Shown: positions 21,176-30,194 of the stretch, in pieces | How the letters are laid out: each line of letters starts with the position of its first letter | Position numbering within the stretch: position 1 is the stretch's first letter | NCBI GenBank assembly: GCA_003612405.1 | Contig: RAYR01000018.1 | Location: 51,418 to 115,417 of the forward strand | Reading direction: 5' to 3' | Source of the DNA: a bacterium 0.1xD8-71 | GTDB lineage: Bacteria > Bacillota > Clostridia > Lachnospirales > Lachnospiraceae | DNA length: 64,000 bases | The notes under the pieces: generated by a model | What the model saw: the letters and a program-made list of their open reading frames with translations, nothing else | Told to the model about the DNA's origin: nothing | The model's database searches: none | Position numbers and translations under genes: made by a program

Positions 21176-21448
21176 ATGAGAATTACTGATGTCCGCGTGC
21201 GTAAAATGACTCAAGACAGCAAGATGAAAGCAATCGTCTCAATTACTATTGACGATGAATTCGTAGTTCATGACATTAAAGTAATCGAAGGCGAAAAAGG
21301 TCTGTTTATAGCGATGCCAAGCAAGAAGGCAACTGATGGCGAGTATCGGGATATTGCACATCCGATTAATTCCGAAACTCGTGACAGGATTCAGAGAATT
21401 ATTCTGGACAGCTATGAAAAGGCGCTTTTAGAACCGGGAGATGGGTAA
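21176..21448 (+). CDS. spoVG: SpoVG family regulator
   Basis: Small conserved nucleic-acid-binding protein of 90 residues ([11 protein letters not shown], then [21 protein letters not shown] and [10 protein letters not shown]). In other Firmicutes it affects sporulation septation, cell envelope and virulence-factor expression. The start at 21176 is fixed by AAGGAGG at 21160-21166; an upstream in-frame ATG at 21107 adds residues that do not belong to the family. A strong promoter and its own terminator make it a single-gene unit. Confidence 0.95.
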   Translation: MRITDVRVRKMTQDSKMKAIVSITIDDEFVVHDIKVIEGEKGLFIAMPSKKATDGEYRDIAHPINSETRDRIQRIILDSYEKALLEPGDG

Positions 21449-21468
21449 AAAGCATGATGTGGAAAGAA

Positions 21469-21493
21469 GAGGACGCGGGAGCGTCCTTTTCTT
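21469..21493 (+). terminator. spoVG terminator
   Basis: Stem GGACGC / GCGTCC around GGGA, followed by TTTTCTT, about 20 bases after the spoVG stop. Confidence 0.85.
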
Positions 21494-21664
21494 ATGGAGA
21501 GGAATATGTTCTATTAATTTATGGTCTTGTTATGAGACGAAGTTGTTGATAAAATAGTAAAGAATATGGCCGGATGGTCAATAGTAATCTCATGTAGTCG
21601 GAGGTATGTTCAAGGCTGGATGAGGATAAGATAATTGCGATTAGCAATGAATGGGAGCAGGATA

Positions 21665-22243
21665 ATGTATATTATCGTAGGACTGGGAAATCCGGACAGA
21701 CAATATCAGAACACAAGGCATAATATCGGTTTCGATGTAGTAGACACTATTGCAGAGAAGTACGGTATTGCCATGGGAGAGAAGAAGCATAAGGCAGTCA
21801 TTGGAAAAGGATTTATTGCCGGACAGAAGGTAGTGCTGGTAAAACCCCAGACCTACATGAATTTGAGTGGTGAGAGTGTGAGGGCTGTCATAGACTTTTA
21901 TAAAGTGGACGAGAAAACAGAACTCATAGTGATTTCGGATGATGTCAGCCTGGATGTGGGGCGTATCAGGATTCGGAAGAAAGGCAGTGCCGGCGGGCAT
22001 AACGGGCTTAAGAATATTATCCTTCACCTTGGGCATGACGAGTTTATGAGAGTACGCATGGGTGTGGGAGAAAAACCCCAGGGACGCGATCTGGCGGATT
22101 ATGTGCTGGGACATTTCACAATGACAGATCGGGAAGTGATGGATGAGAGCGCCAGAAATGCGGCGGCGGCGATAGAGGTTATGATTACACAGGGGCCGGA
22201 CGCGGCAATGAATTTATATAATAAGAAAGTGCAGGAGGTATGA
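21665..22243 (+). CDS. pth: Peptidyl-tRNA hydrolase
   Basis: Enzyme of 192 residues that frees tRNA from prematurely released peptidyl-tRNA. It has IVGLGNPDRQYQNTRHNIGFD with catalytic His19, the PQTYMNLSGESV segment, and GRIRIRKKGSAGGHNGLKNI. The ATG at 21665 follows GGGAGCAGG and begins exactly at the family start. The next gene, mfd, starts one base after the stop codon, with its ribosome site inside pth; this pth-mfd order is common in Firmicutes. Confidence 0.96.
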   Translation: MYIIVGLGNPDRQYQNTRHNIGFDVVDTIAEKYGIAMGEKKHKAVIGKGFIAGQKVVLVKPQTYMNLSGESVRAVIDFYKVDEKTELIVISDDVSLDVGRIRIRKKGSAGGHNGLKNIILHLGHDEFMRVRMGVGEKPQGRDLADYVLGHFTMTDREVMDESARNAAAAIEVMITQGPDAAMNLYNKKVQEV

Positions 22244-22244
22244 T

Positions 22245-25200
22245 GTGAGGGCATTACTGGCTCCGTTAGAAGAGTTGGGGGAATACGAAGAGATTAAGAA
22301 ATGTCTGGCAAAAGACCAGACATCTGTGAGTTTAAGCGGCTGTGTGGATTCCCAGAAACTGCATATGGTTTACGGATTGGGTGAGAGCTTCCGCAATAAG
22401 ATTATTGTTACATTCAGTGATCTGAAGGCGAAAGAGCTGTATGAAGATTACCAATTTTATGACAGAAATGTCATGTTATATCCGGCCAAAGACCTGATTT
22501 TCTTCCAGGCAGATATACATGGTAATCAGCTGATTATGGAGCGTATCAAATGCCTGCGCAGACTGTTGGAGGGTGTACCGGTGACAGTAATCACCACATA
22601 TGATGCCATGATGGCGCCGCAGGTGCCTATCCGGATCTGGAAGGAACATGTGATTGCCATAGATAAAAACAGCAGTCTGGTGGAGAGCGAACTGGCGGAA
22701 AATCTGGTGGAGCTGGGGTATGAGAAAAATTACCAGGTGGAGGCGCCGGGACAGTTCAGCATCCGGGGCGGTATTGTGGATATTTTTGATCTGACGGAGG
22801 AAAATCCTTATCGGATTGAACTGTGGGGAGAGGAAGTAGAATCTATTCGCAGCTTTGACATCCTAAGCCAGCGTTCCATCGAGAAATTGGAGTCTGTGAC
22901 AATTTATCCGGCCACAGAAATGATTCTTTCCGGGGAGGAGCTGCGGGCGGGCCTTGAGAAGGTGAAAAAGGAAGGTAAAAAACAGGCGGAAGTATTGCGC
23001 GGGCAGATGAAGACGGAGGAAGCGCATCGCATTGAGGTGCAGGTAAAAGAACTTGCGGAACAACTTCTGGAACTGGGTCTTTCGCGCAATGTGGTTAATC
23101 TGGAAAGCTATGTGCGGTATTTTTATTCGGAACTGGAAACCTTTTTGGACTATTTTGATGAAAAGGGAAGCTGTATTTTTCTGGATGAGCCGCTCCGAAT
23201 TAAAGAGCATACGGACGCGGTGGAGATGGAATTTCGTGAGAGCATGACGCACAGGGTGCAGAAAGGTTATATTCTCCCGGGACAAATGGATGTCCTGCTC
23301 GGAACTGAGGAAGTGGGGGCAAAGATTGCCGCCCGCAGGGTGGTAACCCTTTCTACCATGGATGGGCGGAACCCTCTCCTTAAGGTGGATAAGAAGTTTG
23401 CCATACAGGCGCGGAGCTTATCTTCCTACAATAATAGTTTTGAATCCCTGGTGCGAGATCTGACGGCTTATAAGAAAAAGGGATATCGTATTCTGCTTTT
23501 GTCCGGGTCAAGAACCAGGGCCAGGCGTCTGGCGGAAGACTTGCGGGAGCAGGAGATCAGCGCTTTCTATACGGAAGATCCCATGCGGGAGGTACAGCCG
23601 GGTGAGGTCATGACATATTACGGTAGGGTGCTCAAAGGGTTTGAGTATCCGCTGTTACAGTTTATGGTGATTGCGGAGAGTGATATCTTCGGTGCACCAA
23701 AGAAAAAAAAGAAGAAGAAAAAAATTTATGAAGGTCAGAAGATCAATGATTTCAACGAACTGCGGGTGGGAGATTATGTGGTTCACGAAAGTCACGGACT
23801 CGGTGTCTATCAGGGAATTGAGAAAGTGGAAGTGGATCATATTGTCAAGGATTACATGAAGATATCCTACCGGGACGGCGGTATCCTGTATGTGCTGGCC
23901 ACAGGACTGGATGTAATCCAGAAATATGCTTCCTCAGATGCGGGCGCGAAGCCTAAACTCAATAAGCTAGGAACCCAGGAGTGGACCAGGACGAAGACCA
24001 AAGTCCGTACGGCAGTTGATGAGGTGGCGCAGGATCTGGTGGAATTGTATGCTTTAAGGCAGCAGAGTGAAGGGTTTAAATATGGTAAGGATACTGTGTG
24101 GCAAAGAGAGTTCGAGGAAATGTTTCCCTTTGAAGAGACAGAGGATCAGCTTGCAGCAATCGCCGCCACCAAAGAAGATATGGAGAGCGGTAAGGTCATG
24201 GACCGGCTGATCTGTGGCGATGTGGGCTATGGTAAGACGGAGATTGCAATTCGTGCGGCGTTTAAGGCGGTACAGGAGGGTAAACAGGTGGTCTATCTGG
24301 TACCCACGACCATCCTGGCGCAGCAGCATTATAATACCTTTATACAGAGAATGAAAGATTTCCCGGTGCGTGTTGATCTGCTGTCCAGATTTCGCACAGC
24401 GGCGGAACAGAAAAAGACGATCACAGATCTGAAAAAAGGTATGGTGGATATTGTCATCGGTACCCACAGAGTTCTCTCCGCAGATGTGCAGTATAAAGAT
24501 TTAGGGCTTCTGATCATTGACGAGGAACAACGTTTCGGCGTGACACATAAGGAGAAAATCAAGAAACTGAGAGAAAATGTGGATGTGCTGACATTGACGG
24601 CAACACCGATTCCCCGGACGCTGCATATGAGTCTGGTGGGTATCCGTGACATGAGTGTTTTAGAGGAGGCGCCTGACGAGAGAGTGCCGATTCAGACTTT
24701 TGTCTGTGAATATAATGAAGAACTGGTCAGGGAAGCGATTGTCAGGGAACTGTCCAGAAATGGTCAGGTGTATTATGTCTATAACCGGGTAAACACCATC
24801 GCGGATATTGCGGCGTCCATTCAGAAACTGGTGCCGGAAGCTAATGTCGCTTTTGCCCATGGACAGATGAAAGAGACAGAACTGGAACGGATCATGTATG
24901 ACTTTATCAATGGGGAGATTGATGTGCTGGTGGCCACTACCATCATTGAGACAGGGCTTGATATCTCCAATGTCAATACCATGATCATACACGATTCCGA
25001 TCAGATGGGTCTGTCCCAGCTCTATCAGCTCAGAGGGCGTGTCGGGAGATCCAATCGGACTGCCTATGCTTTCTTAATGTACCGGAGGAATAAGCTGTTA
25101 AAGGAAGTGGCTGAGAAACGGCTGGAGGCTATCCGGGAATTTACGGAACTGGGAAGCGGATTTAAGATTGCCATGCGGGATCTGGAAATCCGGGGCGCAG

Positions 25201-25784
25201 GGACACTTCTTGGGCGCAGTCAGCATGGACATATGCAGGCAGTAGGGTATGATTTATATTGTAAGATGCTGAATGAGGCGGTGAAGAATCTGAAAGGGAT
25301 TCCTACACTGGAAGATTTTAATACGGTCATAGATGTGGATGTAGATGCCTATATTCCCCCCTCCTATATTGTCAATGAAGTGCAGAAACTGGATATCTAT
25401 AAGAGGATTGCCGGGATTGAGGATGAGAAGGAATGTGAAGATATGCGGGAGGAACTTTTAGACAGGTTTGGGGAGATACCCAAATCAGTAGAGAATCTTC
25501 TGCGAATTGCCCTGATCAGATCTCATGCCCATGGACTTTATATGCCCGAGGTAAAGGGCAAGAATGAGGCAGTGCGCTTTATCATGCGGACGGATGCACC
25601 CATTAGAGTAGAAAATATTCCGATGCTGATTGGGGCCTATGCTGGTAAAATGAAGTTTGAGCCGAAAGGGACTCCCACCTTTATTCTTCACTATAAAAAG
25701 TGCGGTGTGATTGAGAAAGATGAGGAAACTTTACTTGCACTGACAGAGGGTGTGCTTGCCAGGATGGAAGAACTGTTTTTGTAG
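22245..25784 (+). CDS. mfd: Transcription-repair coupling factor
   Basis: Mfd, 1179 residues, the ATP-driven translocase that removes stalled RNA polymerase and recruits UvrA. The N-terminal UvrB-like domain, the polymerase-interacting domain beginning DYVVHESHGLGVYQGI, the RecG-like helicase core with GDVGYGKTEI and DEEQRFG, LTATPIPRTL, and the QLRGRVGR motif are all present. GTG start with AGGAGG upstream. An unusual run of eight lysines (486-493) coded by A-rich sequence lies just before the polymerase-interacting domain. Confidence 0.97.
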   Translation: MRALLAPLEELGEYEEIKKCLAKDQTSVSLSGCVDSQKLHMVYGLGESFRNKIIVTFSDLKAKELYEDYQFYDRNVMLYPAKDLIFFQADIHGNQLIMERIKCLRRLLEGVPVTVITTYDAMMAPQVPIRIWKEHVIAIDKNSSLVESELAENLVELGYEKNYQVEAPGQFSIRGGIVDIFDLTEENPYRIELWGEEVESIRSFDILSQRSIEKLESVTIYPATEMILSGEELRAGLEKVKKEGKKQAEVLRGQMKTEEAHRIEVQVKELAEQLLELGLSRNVVNLESYVRYFYSELETFLDYFDEKGSCIFLDEPLRIKEHTDAVEMEFRESMTHRVQKGYILPGQMDVLLGTEEVGAKIAARRVVTLSTMDGRNPLLKVDKKFAIQARSLSSYNNSFESLVRDLTAYKKKGYRILLLSGSRTRARRLAEDLREQEISAFYTEDPMREVQPGEVMTYYGRVLKGFEYPLLQFMVIAESDIFGAPKKKKKKKKIYEGQKINDFNELRVGDYVVHESHGLGVYQGIEKVEVDHIVKDYMKISYRDGGILYVLATGLDVIQKYASSDAGAKPKLNKLGTQEWTRTKTKVRTAVDEVAQDLVELYALRQQSEGFKYGKDTVWQREFEEMFPFEETEDQLAAIAATKEDMESGKVMDRLICGDVGYGKTEIAIRAAFKAVQEGKQVVYLVPTTILAQQHYNTFIQRMKDFPVRVDLLSRFRTAAEQKKTITDLKKGMVDIVIGTHRVLSADVQYKDLGLLIIDEEQRFGVTHKEKIKKLRENVDVLTLTATPIPRTLHMSLVGIRDMSVLEEAPDERVPIQTFVCEYNEELVREAIVRELSRNGQVYYVYNRVNTIADIAASIQKLVPEANVAFAHGQMKETELERIMYDFINGEIDVLVATTIIETGLDISNVNTMIIHDSDQMGLSQLYQLRGRVGRSNRTAYAFLMYRRNKLLKEVAEKRLEAIREFTELGSGFKIAMRDLEIRGAGTLLGRSQHGHMQAVGYDLYCKMLNEAVKNLKGIPTLEDFNTVIDVDVDAYIPPSYIVNEVQKLDIYKRIAGIEDEKECEDMREELLDRFGEIPKSVENLLRIALIRSHAHGLYMPEVKGKNEAVRFIMRTDAPIRVENIPMLIGAYAGKMKFEPKGTPTFILHYKKCGVIEKDEETLLALTEGVLARMEELFL

Positions 25785-25819
25785 GGAAAGAATGGGGACA
25801 GAAAGGCGGAAGAGATATA

Positions 25820-25849
25820 TTGCAAGTCCTCTGTCAGTCATGTTATAGT
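25820..25849 (+). promoter_or_regulatory. Promoter before the Cys-rich protein gene
   Basis: TTGCAA (25820-25825), 18 bases, TATAGT (25844-25849): a plausible sigma-A promoter 57 bases before the gene at 25906. Confidence 0.5.
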
Positions 25850-25905
25850 AATACGTACTATTAAATCATTAAGATAAATTATTACAAAATGTGGAGGTAG
25901 TAAAA

Positions 25906-26349
25906 ATGGCTGAGGAACATAAGAAAGGATTAAATGCCGATTTGGTAGGAAACGATCTGGAAAGCTGCTGCCGGAAAGAGGGTCTCTGCGGACAGTGTCA
26001 CAAAAGTGACTGTATCATAGGATATGGCAAACAGTGTATCAGAAATTATAAGAAAGAGCCAAAGAAAGAAGTGGCGGATGGGATGGAAAAAATCCCGATT
26101 ACGGACTTTAAGCTGTTTGATGAAACGGAACTGGAGACGGCGATTGCACATATTTTGAAAGAGTGTAAAGATTGTAAAGAAGATCATACGGATGAATGTA
26201 TCATTAACGTAATACGCAGCTGCTATGAGGTGGGTCTTTTGGGAGATGTGCAGACATATGAGGGCAGTGCACTGCAATATCTGATGTATTTAAAAGAAAA
26301 TTATCCTGATAAAGCGCTTTTAATTGCAGATGCCTACAGCAGGGCATAA
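25906..26349 (+). CDS. Cysteine-rich conserved hypothetical protein
   Basis: Protein of 147 residues. The first 50 residues hold seven cysteines in a compact pattern (CC, CGQC, C, C: ESCCRKEGLCGQCHKSDC then GKQC), and three more lie in KECKDCKEDHTDEC, so binding of a metal or iron-sulfur centre is possible. The C-terminal 60 residues look like a helical domain (SALQYLMYLKENYPDKALLIADAY). The ATG at 25906 follows GGAGG. It stands alone between a promoter and a terminator. I do not recognise a characterised family. Confidence 0.75.
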   Translation: MAEEHKKGLNADLVGNDLESCCRKEGLCGQCHKSDCIIGYGKQCIRNYKKEPKKEVADGMEKIPITDFKLFDETELETAIAHILKECKDCKEDHTDECIINVIRSCYEVGLLGDVQTYEGSALQYLMYLKENYPDKALLIADAYSRA

Positions 26350-26395
26350 TTATAAGGATATGTTTTAAAATCTGTGTGTTTCAAGATATTTTTTG

Positions 26396-26440
26396 TCGGC
26401 AATGAAATTCTTTTGGAGAATTTCGTTGCCGATAATTTTT
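26396..26440 (+). terminator. Terminator of the Cys-rich protein gene
   Basis: A 15-base stem with one wobble pair, TCGGCAATGAAATTC / GAATTTCGTTGCCGA, around TTTTGGA, followed by TAATTTTTG. Confidence 0.85.
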
Positions 26441-26665
26441 GTAAAATATTCTTGTAAATAGAGGATTTATGTCTTATAGTAATTGAAATGTTGACAGATT
26501 CTTCTAATTCTGTCAGGAGAAAATATCTCCGTCTTATTGATTCTTTCCGGTGGTCGGAGATAATCCCGTAACTATTGTTGTTTGGCTGAATCATGCGTTT
26601 CTTTGATTTGTTCTGTTGTTTTCCTTGTATTCAGTCAGAAAAAACTGTATAATGGAGGAAAATTT
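26441..26665 (+). other. Structured leader region before a small gene
   Basis: Between the preceding terminator and the ATG at 26666 there are two inverted repeats in series: TGACAGA / TCTGTCA (26492-26498, 26509-26515) and TATCTCCG / CGGAGATA (26524-26531, 26555-26562), with a competing GGAG / CTCC. A TATAAT at 26647-26652 lies almost on the ribosome site. The region could be a structured leader or a small RNA; this is inference. Confidence 0.35.
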
Positions 26666-26836
26666 ATGACAAAACGAAATGCAGGAAATTGGTACAGGTA
26701 TGGAAGCTGGTGGAGGAGACTCTGGTTTAACCGGAAATATAAGGATGTCCTTTTCAGACATCTCTTCCGGGAGAAACAGGACCTGCTGGAGCTATCTGTT
26801 ATTGAAAGGATTATTGCTGACCAAATACGGGAGTAA
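26666..26836 (+). CDS. Small basic aromatic protein (56 residues)
   Basis: Predicted protein of 56 residues from the ATG at 26666, with GGAGG seven bases upstream. It is rich in Arg, Trp and Tyr (NWYRYGSWWRRLWFNRKYKD) and then becomes an amphipathic helix (KQDLLELSVIERIIADQI). It has no signal peptide. I do not recognise a family. It sits 40 bases before a cysteine desulfurase-like gene and could be co-transcribed with it. Confidence 0.6.
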   Translation: MTKRNAGNWYRYGSWWRRLWFNRKYKDVLFRHLFREKQDLLELSVIERIIADQIRE

Positions 26837-26876
26837 GGATTGTATTTGATAATTATTCTGAAAGGAAACATTTTAT

Positions 26877-28016
26877 ATGATATATCTGGACAATGCGGCA
26901 ACTACCAGGACAGCGCCTGAGGTGGTGGAAGCGATGCTGCCGTATTTTAGTGAATACTATGGCAATGCCGGCAGTATCTACGGGTTGGGAAGTCAAAGTA
27001 AAAAGGCTGTTATCAATGCAAGAAAAACCATTGCTGAGACATTGGGCGCACAGCCGAATGAGATATATTTTACGGCGGGCGGCACCGAGTCGGATAACTG
27101 GGCGATTAAAGCAGTATATGAATCCTGCCAGGATAGGGGCAGGCATATTATTACGACTAAAATTGAACACCATGCGGTTCTGCATACCTGTAAATATCTG
27201 GAGGGGCGGGGGGCCAGGATCACTTATTTAGATGTGGACGAGAATGGTCTGGTGAATCTGGAGCAGATGGAGAGAGCTATTCGTCCTGATACGATTCTGA
27301 TTTCTGTGATGTATGCAAATAATGAGATTGGAACCATCGAGCCGATTGGCCCGATTGGAGAGATTGCAAAAGAACACGGTGTCCTTTTTCATACGGATGC
27401 CGTGCAGGCTTATGGACATCTGCCCATTGCAGTGGAACAAATGCATATTGATTTTCTCTCTGCCAGCGGGCATAAATTTAATGGTCCTAAAGGAGTTGGG
27501 TTTCTTTATGTGAACAGCAAGACGAGGTTAGGCTCTTTTATACATGGCGGGCAGCAGGAACGCGGACGGCGTGCAGGAACAGAGAATATGCCGGGCATTG
27601 TGGGAATTGCTGTGGCAGCAGAGCGTGCGGCGGCTTATATGGATGAGCATGCGGCGGTAGAAAGCAGGATGCGTGATTATCTGATTCACTGTATTGAGGG
27701 AAAAATTCCGGGTGCAAGACTGACAGGACACCGAACCATGCGTCTGCCGGGGCATGTCAGTTTTTGCTTTGAGGGAATCCAGGGTGAGTCGGCACTGATT
27801 ATGCTGGACATGCAGGGTATCTGTGCTTCCAGCGGTTCTGCGTGCACCACCGGGGATCCCGGGCCCTCTCATGTACTGCTTGCTGCCGGTGTGCCTGAGG
27901 AACTGGCGAGAGGGTCGATCCGGCTTACATTGAGTGAGGAGAATACTATGGAAGAACTGGACATGGTGGTGGAGTCATTGGCCGGAATTGTGGAGAAATT
28001 GCGGCTGTTGAGATGA
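26877..28016 (+). CDS. Cysteine desulfurase (NifS/IscS-like)
   Basis: PLP-dependent class V aminotransferase of 379 residues. The PLP lysine is Lys200 in SASGHKFNGPKG, and the sulfur-carrying Cys323 lies in CASSGSACTTGD. YLDNAATTRTAPEVV and GGTESDNWAIK are the typical N-terminal motifs. It should transfer sulfur from cysteine for iron-sulfur clusters or tRNA thiolation; the acceptor (no iscU or mnmA nearby) is unknown. The start follows a weak ribosome site (GAAAGGAAAC). Confidence 0.93.
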   Translation: MIYLDNAATTRTAPEVVEAMLPYFSEYYGNAGSIYGLGSQSKKAVINARKTIAETLGAQPNEIYFTAGGTESDNWAIKAVYESCQDRGRHIITTKIEHHAVLHTCKYLEGRGARITYLDVDENGLVNLEQMERAIRPDTILISVMYANNEIGTIEPIGPIGEIAKEHGVLFHTDAVQAYGHLPIAVEQMHIDFLSASGHKFNGPKGVGFLYVNSKTRLGSFIHGGQQERGRRAGTENMPGIVGIAVAAERAAAYMDEHAAVESRMRDYLIHCIEGKIPGARLTGHRTMRLPGHVSFCFEGIQGESALIMLDMQGICASSGSACTTGDPGPSHVLLAAGVPEELARGSIRLTLSEENTMEELDMVVESLAGIVEKLRLLR

Positions 28017-28029
28017 GGAGGGTGATGTC

Positions 28030-28881
28030 TTAGTTTTGCGTATCCAGAAAATCCCCTTTCAAAATGTGATTACTGCGGAAAGAACTGCCATCCACCCACA
28101 TCTGAACTTCGCCTTCTTCTATCCAGAAGTAGTCCCCTTTATAGTGAAGTGTGACAATAGTGCCTTCTTCATTTATGACACCGTCCGTACATTCAAACAT
28201 ACAGTAATTGGTATCACCCACTTCCAGACAGAAACTGTCTGACTCTTCATAATAGATTTCGTCCATTCCCTTGCCGCCCTTCATTACAAACTCGTCATAG
28301 GTAAGGCCAATCTTTTCGAGCAGGAGGCTGCTTACGGCAGCCTTATCCATCACAAAAAAATCTGTGTATAGTTCGTCCTGGTTATGCCGCGCTAAAAAAG
28401 CCTGAATTTCTGCTTCCGTGCCGTCTCGGGCAATGCCGGCACCGTTATAGAAGACTTCGTAGAGATTGACGTCGGTAGGCTTGTCCCAATCAGACAATAA
28501 AAATCCGTAATTAGAACCCTGTTGTATCAATTCCGTATAAGACTGCAATTCTTCCTTCGTCAAAGGGGTGCCAGCAAGGGGTTCATCCTCTATAGATTCC
28601 TCAGATTCCAAAACGGGAGGTTCCGGAGGGAGTTCTTCAACTTCGGATGGAACGGGTTCTGTCTGGGGAGATTCTTTCATATCCGGTGGAGAGGGAACGG
28701 AGGGTGTGTCAGTGACAGCAGTAGTCGGGCTGGCATCAGTTACTTCCATTTCACTGGATATAGGAATATTGTCCTCGGTCTGTTCTGGTTCCCCGGTATT
28801 TCCGCAACTGGTGCAAAGACTGAATCCGCAGATGAACAGTATCAGCATCAGGTGTCTTGAGATGTTGTTCTGTGTCGGCAT
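28030..28881 (-). CDS. Predicted secreted lipoprotein, function unknown
   Basis: Protein of 283 residues. A signal peptide (LMLILFICGFSLCTSC) ends in Cys26 with Thr-Ser before it; the lipobox is imperfect because position -3 is Cys. A Pro/Glu/Ser/Thr-rich linker (about 30-105) separates it from a folded C-terminal domain (about 110-283) with aromatic and acidic residues (KGDYFWIEEGEVQMWVDG) but no recognised catalytic motif. It is probably anchored outside the membrane. GAGGAGAG precedes the ATG. It converges on the desulfurase gene. Confidence 0.7.
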   Translation of the reverse strand: MPTQNNISRHLMLILFICGFSLCTSCGNTGEPEQTEDNIPISSEMEVTDASPTTAVTDTPSVPSPPDMKESPQTEPVPSEVEELPPEPPVLESEESIEDEPLAGTPLTKEELQSYTELIQQGSNYGFLLSDWDKPTDVNLYEVFYNGAGIARDGTEAEIQAFLARHNQDELYTDFFVMDKAAVSSLLLEKIGLTYDEFVMKGGKGMDEIYYEESDSFCLEVGDTNYCMFECTDGVINEEGTIVTLHYKGDYFWIEEGEVQMWVDGSSFRSNHILKGDFLDTQN

Positions 28882-29071
28882 AAGATACTCTCCTCATAAT
28901 ATCGGTGTTGCTGATGATTTACTTCCTGTCCATTATAGCACCGGGAAATATTTTTCAATAGATTTATTTGAAAAAGAATGTTTTTGGCGGTTCATAGTCC
29001 GAAATATAGGACTTTATATGTGATATTCTTTTATAGAACAAAGGTTCGATAAAGAAAAGGAGGACCAGGAT

Positions 29072-29173
29072 ATGAAAGGATATGCAGTTGAGAGCGGGTA
29101 TATGGGGTATGTAAATGGTGTCTACATGTTATTTGCAAGCGAGATGGATTATGAGGACTATATTGCAAATTAA
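29072..29173 (+). CDS. Very small conserved-looking protein (33 residues)
   Basis: Predicted peptide of 33 residues beginning MKGYAVESGYMGYVNG and ending ASEMDYEDYIAN. AAAGGAGGA lies about eight bases before the ATG, which is a far better site than chance. The Gly/Tyr-rich and acidic composition resembles small uncharacterised proteins I recall from Lachnospiraceae, but I cannot confirm this. It lies alone between the lipoprotein gene and the hydrolase operon promoter. Confidence 0.6.
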   Translation: MKGYAVESGYMGYVNGVYMLFASEMDYEDYIAN

Positions 29174-29194
29174 TTGGGCATAGCTTAAATGTGG

Positions 29195-29224
29195 TTGATA
29201 GAAAGGGGTAAAATACAGTATACT
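29195..29224 (+). promoter_or_regulatory. Promoter of the hydrolase-MurF-like-ddl operon
   Basis: TTGATA (29195-29200), 18-base spacer, TATACT (29219-29224). The transcript would have a leader of about 160 bases, in which I see no clear gene. Confidence 0.6.
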
Positions 29225-29390
29225 AAAAGAGCAGTTTTTGCACAGCGGCGGGCAGAAACATATTTGCTAAACGCCGGACATAGGTATATGATAGGGCATA
29301 AGAGTGTAAAACCAGGCTTATGCGGAGTTATGTGACGGCTTGCGAGAGTATGAGCAGGTTTATGTGTTATGCATGACAGATGGAGCGTAT

Positions 29391-30155
29391 ATGATCAAAA
29401 AGATAGATAATATTCCAGTGAACTATATAGAAGCAGGAGAAGGCGATGCGGTACTGTTACTGCATGGCTGGGGTGCCAATATTACACTGTATCAGGGAAT
29501 TATTGATACGCTGAAGCGCACACGGAGAGTGATTGCGCTGGATATGCCTGGTTTTGGAAAGACACCGGAACCGGAACGGCCCTGGTGTGTGGATGATTAC
29601 GTGGATTTTGTCATGCAGTTTATTGCATCTTTTGAGCTGAAAAAGCTGAGTATTGTGGTGCACTCTTTTGGCGGCAGGGTGTTCTTTAAGATGAACGCCA
29701 GAGAGAATCTGCCTTTTACGGTGGATAAAGTGGTGCTGATTGACAGTGCGGGAATACTGCCGAAGAAATCATTGCGTCAGAAGGTAAGCCTGCGGTGTTA
29801 TAAGATAGGGCGGGCATTTATGAGCACAAAGGTGATGCATTTTCTTTATCCCGATGCGGTGGAAGATATGCGGCGCAAGAGAGGATCGGCCGATTATAAC
29901 AGTGCAACGCCTACCATGCGGGCAACTCTTGTCAAAGTGGTTAATGAGGATCTGGAACCGCTGATACATCTGGTAAAGTGTCCGGCCCTGTTGATCTGGG
30001 GAGATCTGGACACGGCTACGCCCATAGCGGATGCCAGAAGGATGGAAGAGTTGATAGCAGATGCAGGACTGGTGGTCTGTGAAGGAGCCGGGCATTTTTC
30101 CTTTGCCCAACAGGCGGGAAAAGTGAACGCAGCACTGGAGGCATTTTTTGCCTGA
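29391..30155 (+). CDS. Alpha/beta hydrolase
   Basis: Hydrolase-fold protein of 254 residues. The nucleophile Ser92 lies in VHSFGGR, the acid in LIWGDLDTATPI and the histidine in GAGHFSF; an oxyanion-hole HGWG is present at 25-28. The substrate cannot be told from the sequence. The ATG at 29391 follows TGGAG; earlier in-frame starts add an unrelated tail. It is first in an operon with a MurF-like ligase and ddl, so a role in cell-wall metabolism is possible. Confidence 0.85.
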   Translation: MIKKIDNIPVNYIEAGEGDAVLLLHGWGANITLYQGIIDTLKRTRRVIALDMPGFGKTPEPERPWCVDDYVDFVMQFIASFELKKLSIVVHSFGGRVFFKMNARENLPFTVDKVVLIDSAGILPKKSLRQKVSLRCYKIGRAFMSTKVMHFLYPDAVEDMRRKRGSADYNSATPTMRATLVKVVNEDLEPLIHLVKCPALLIWGDLDTATPIADARRMEELIADAGLVVCEGAGHFSFAQQAGKVNAALEAFFA

Positions 30156-30194
30156 TAAGTTCAGAAGTTTGTAAGAGAGGAAAGACAGAACATA

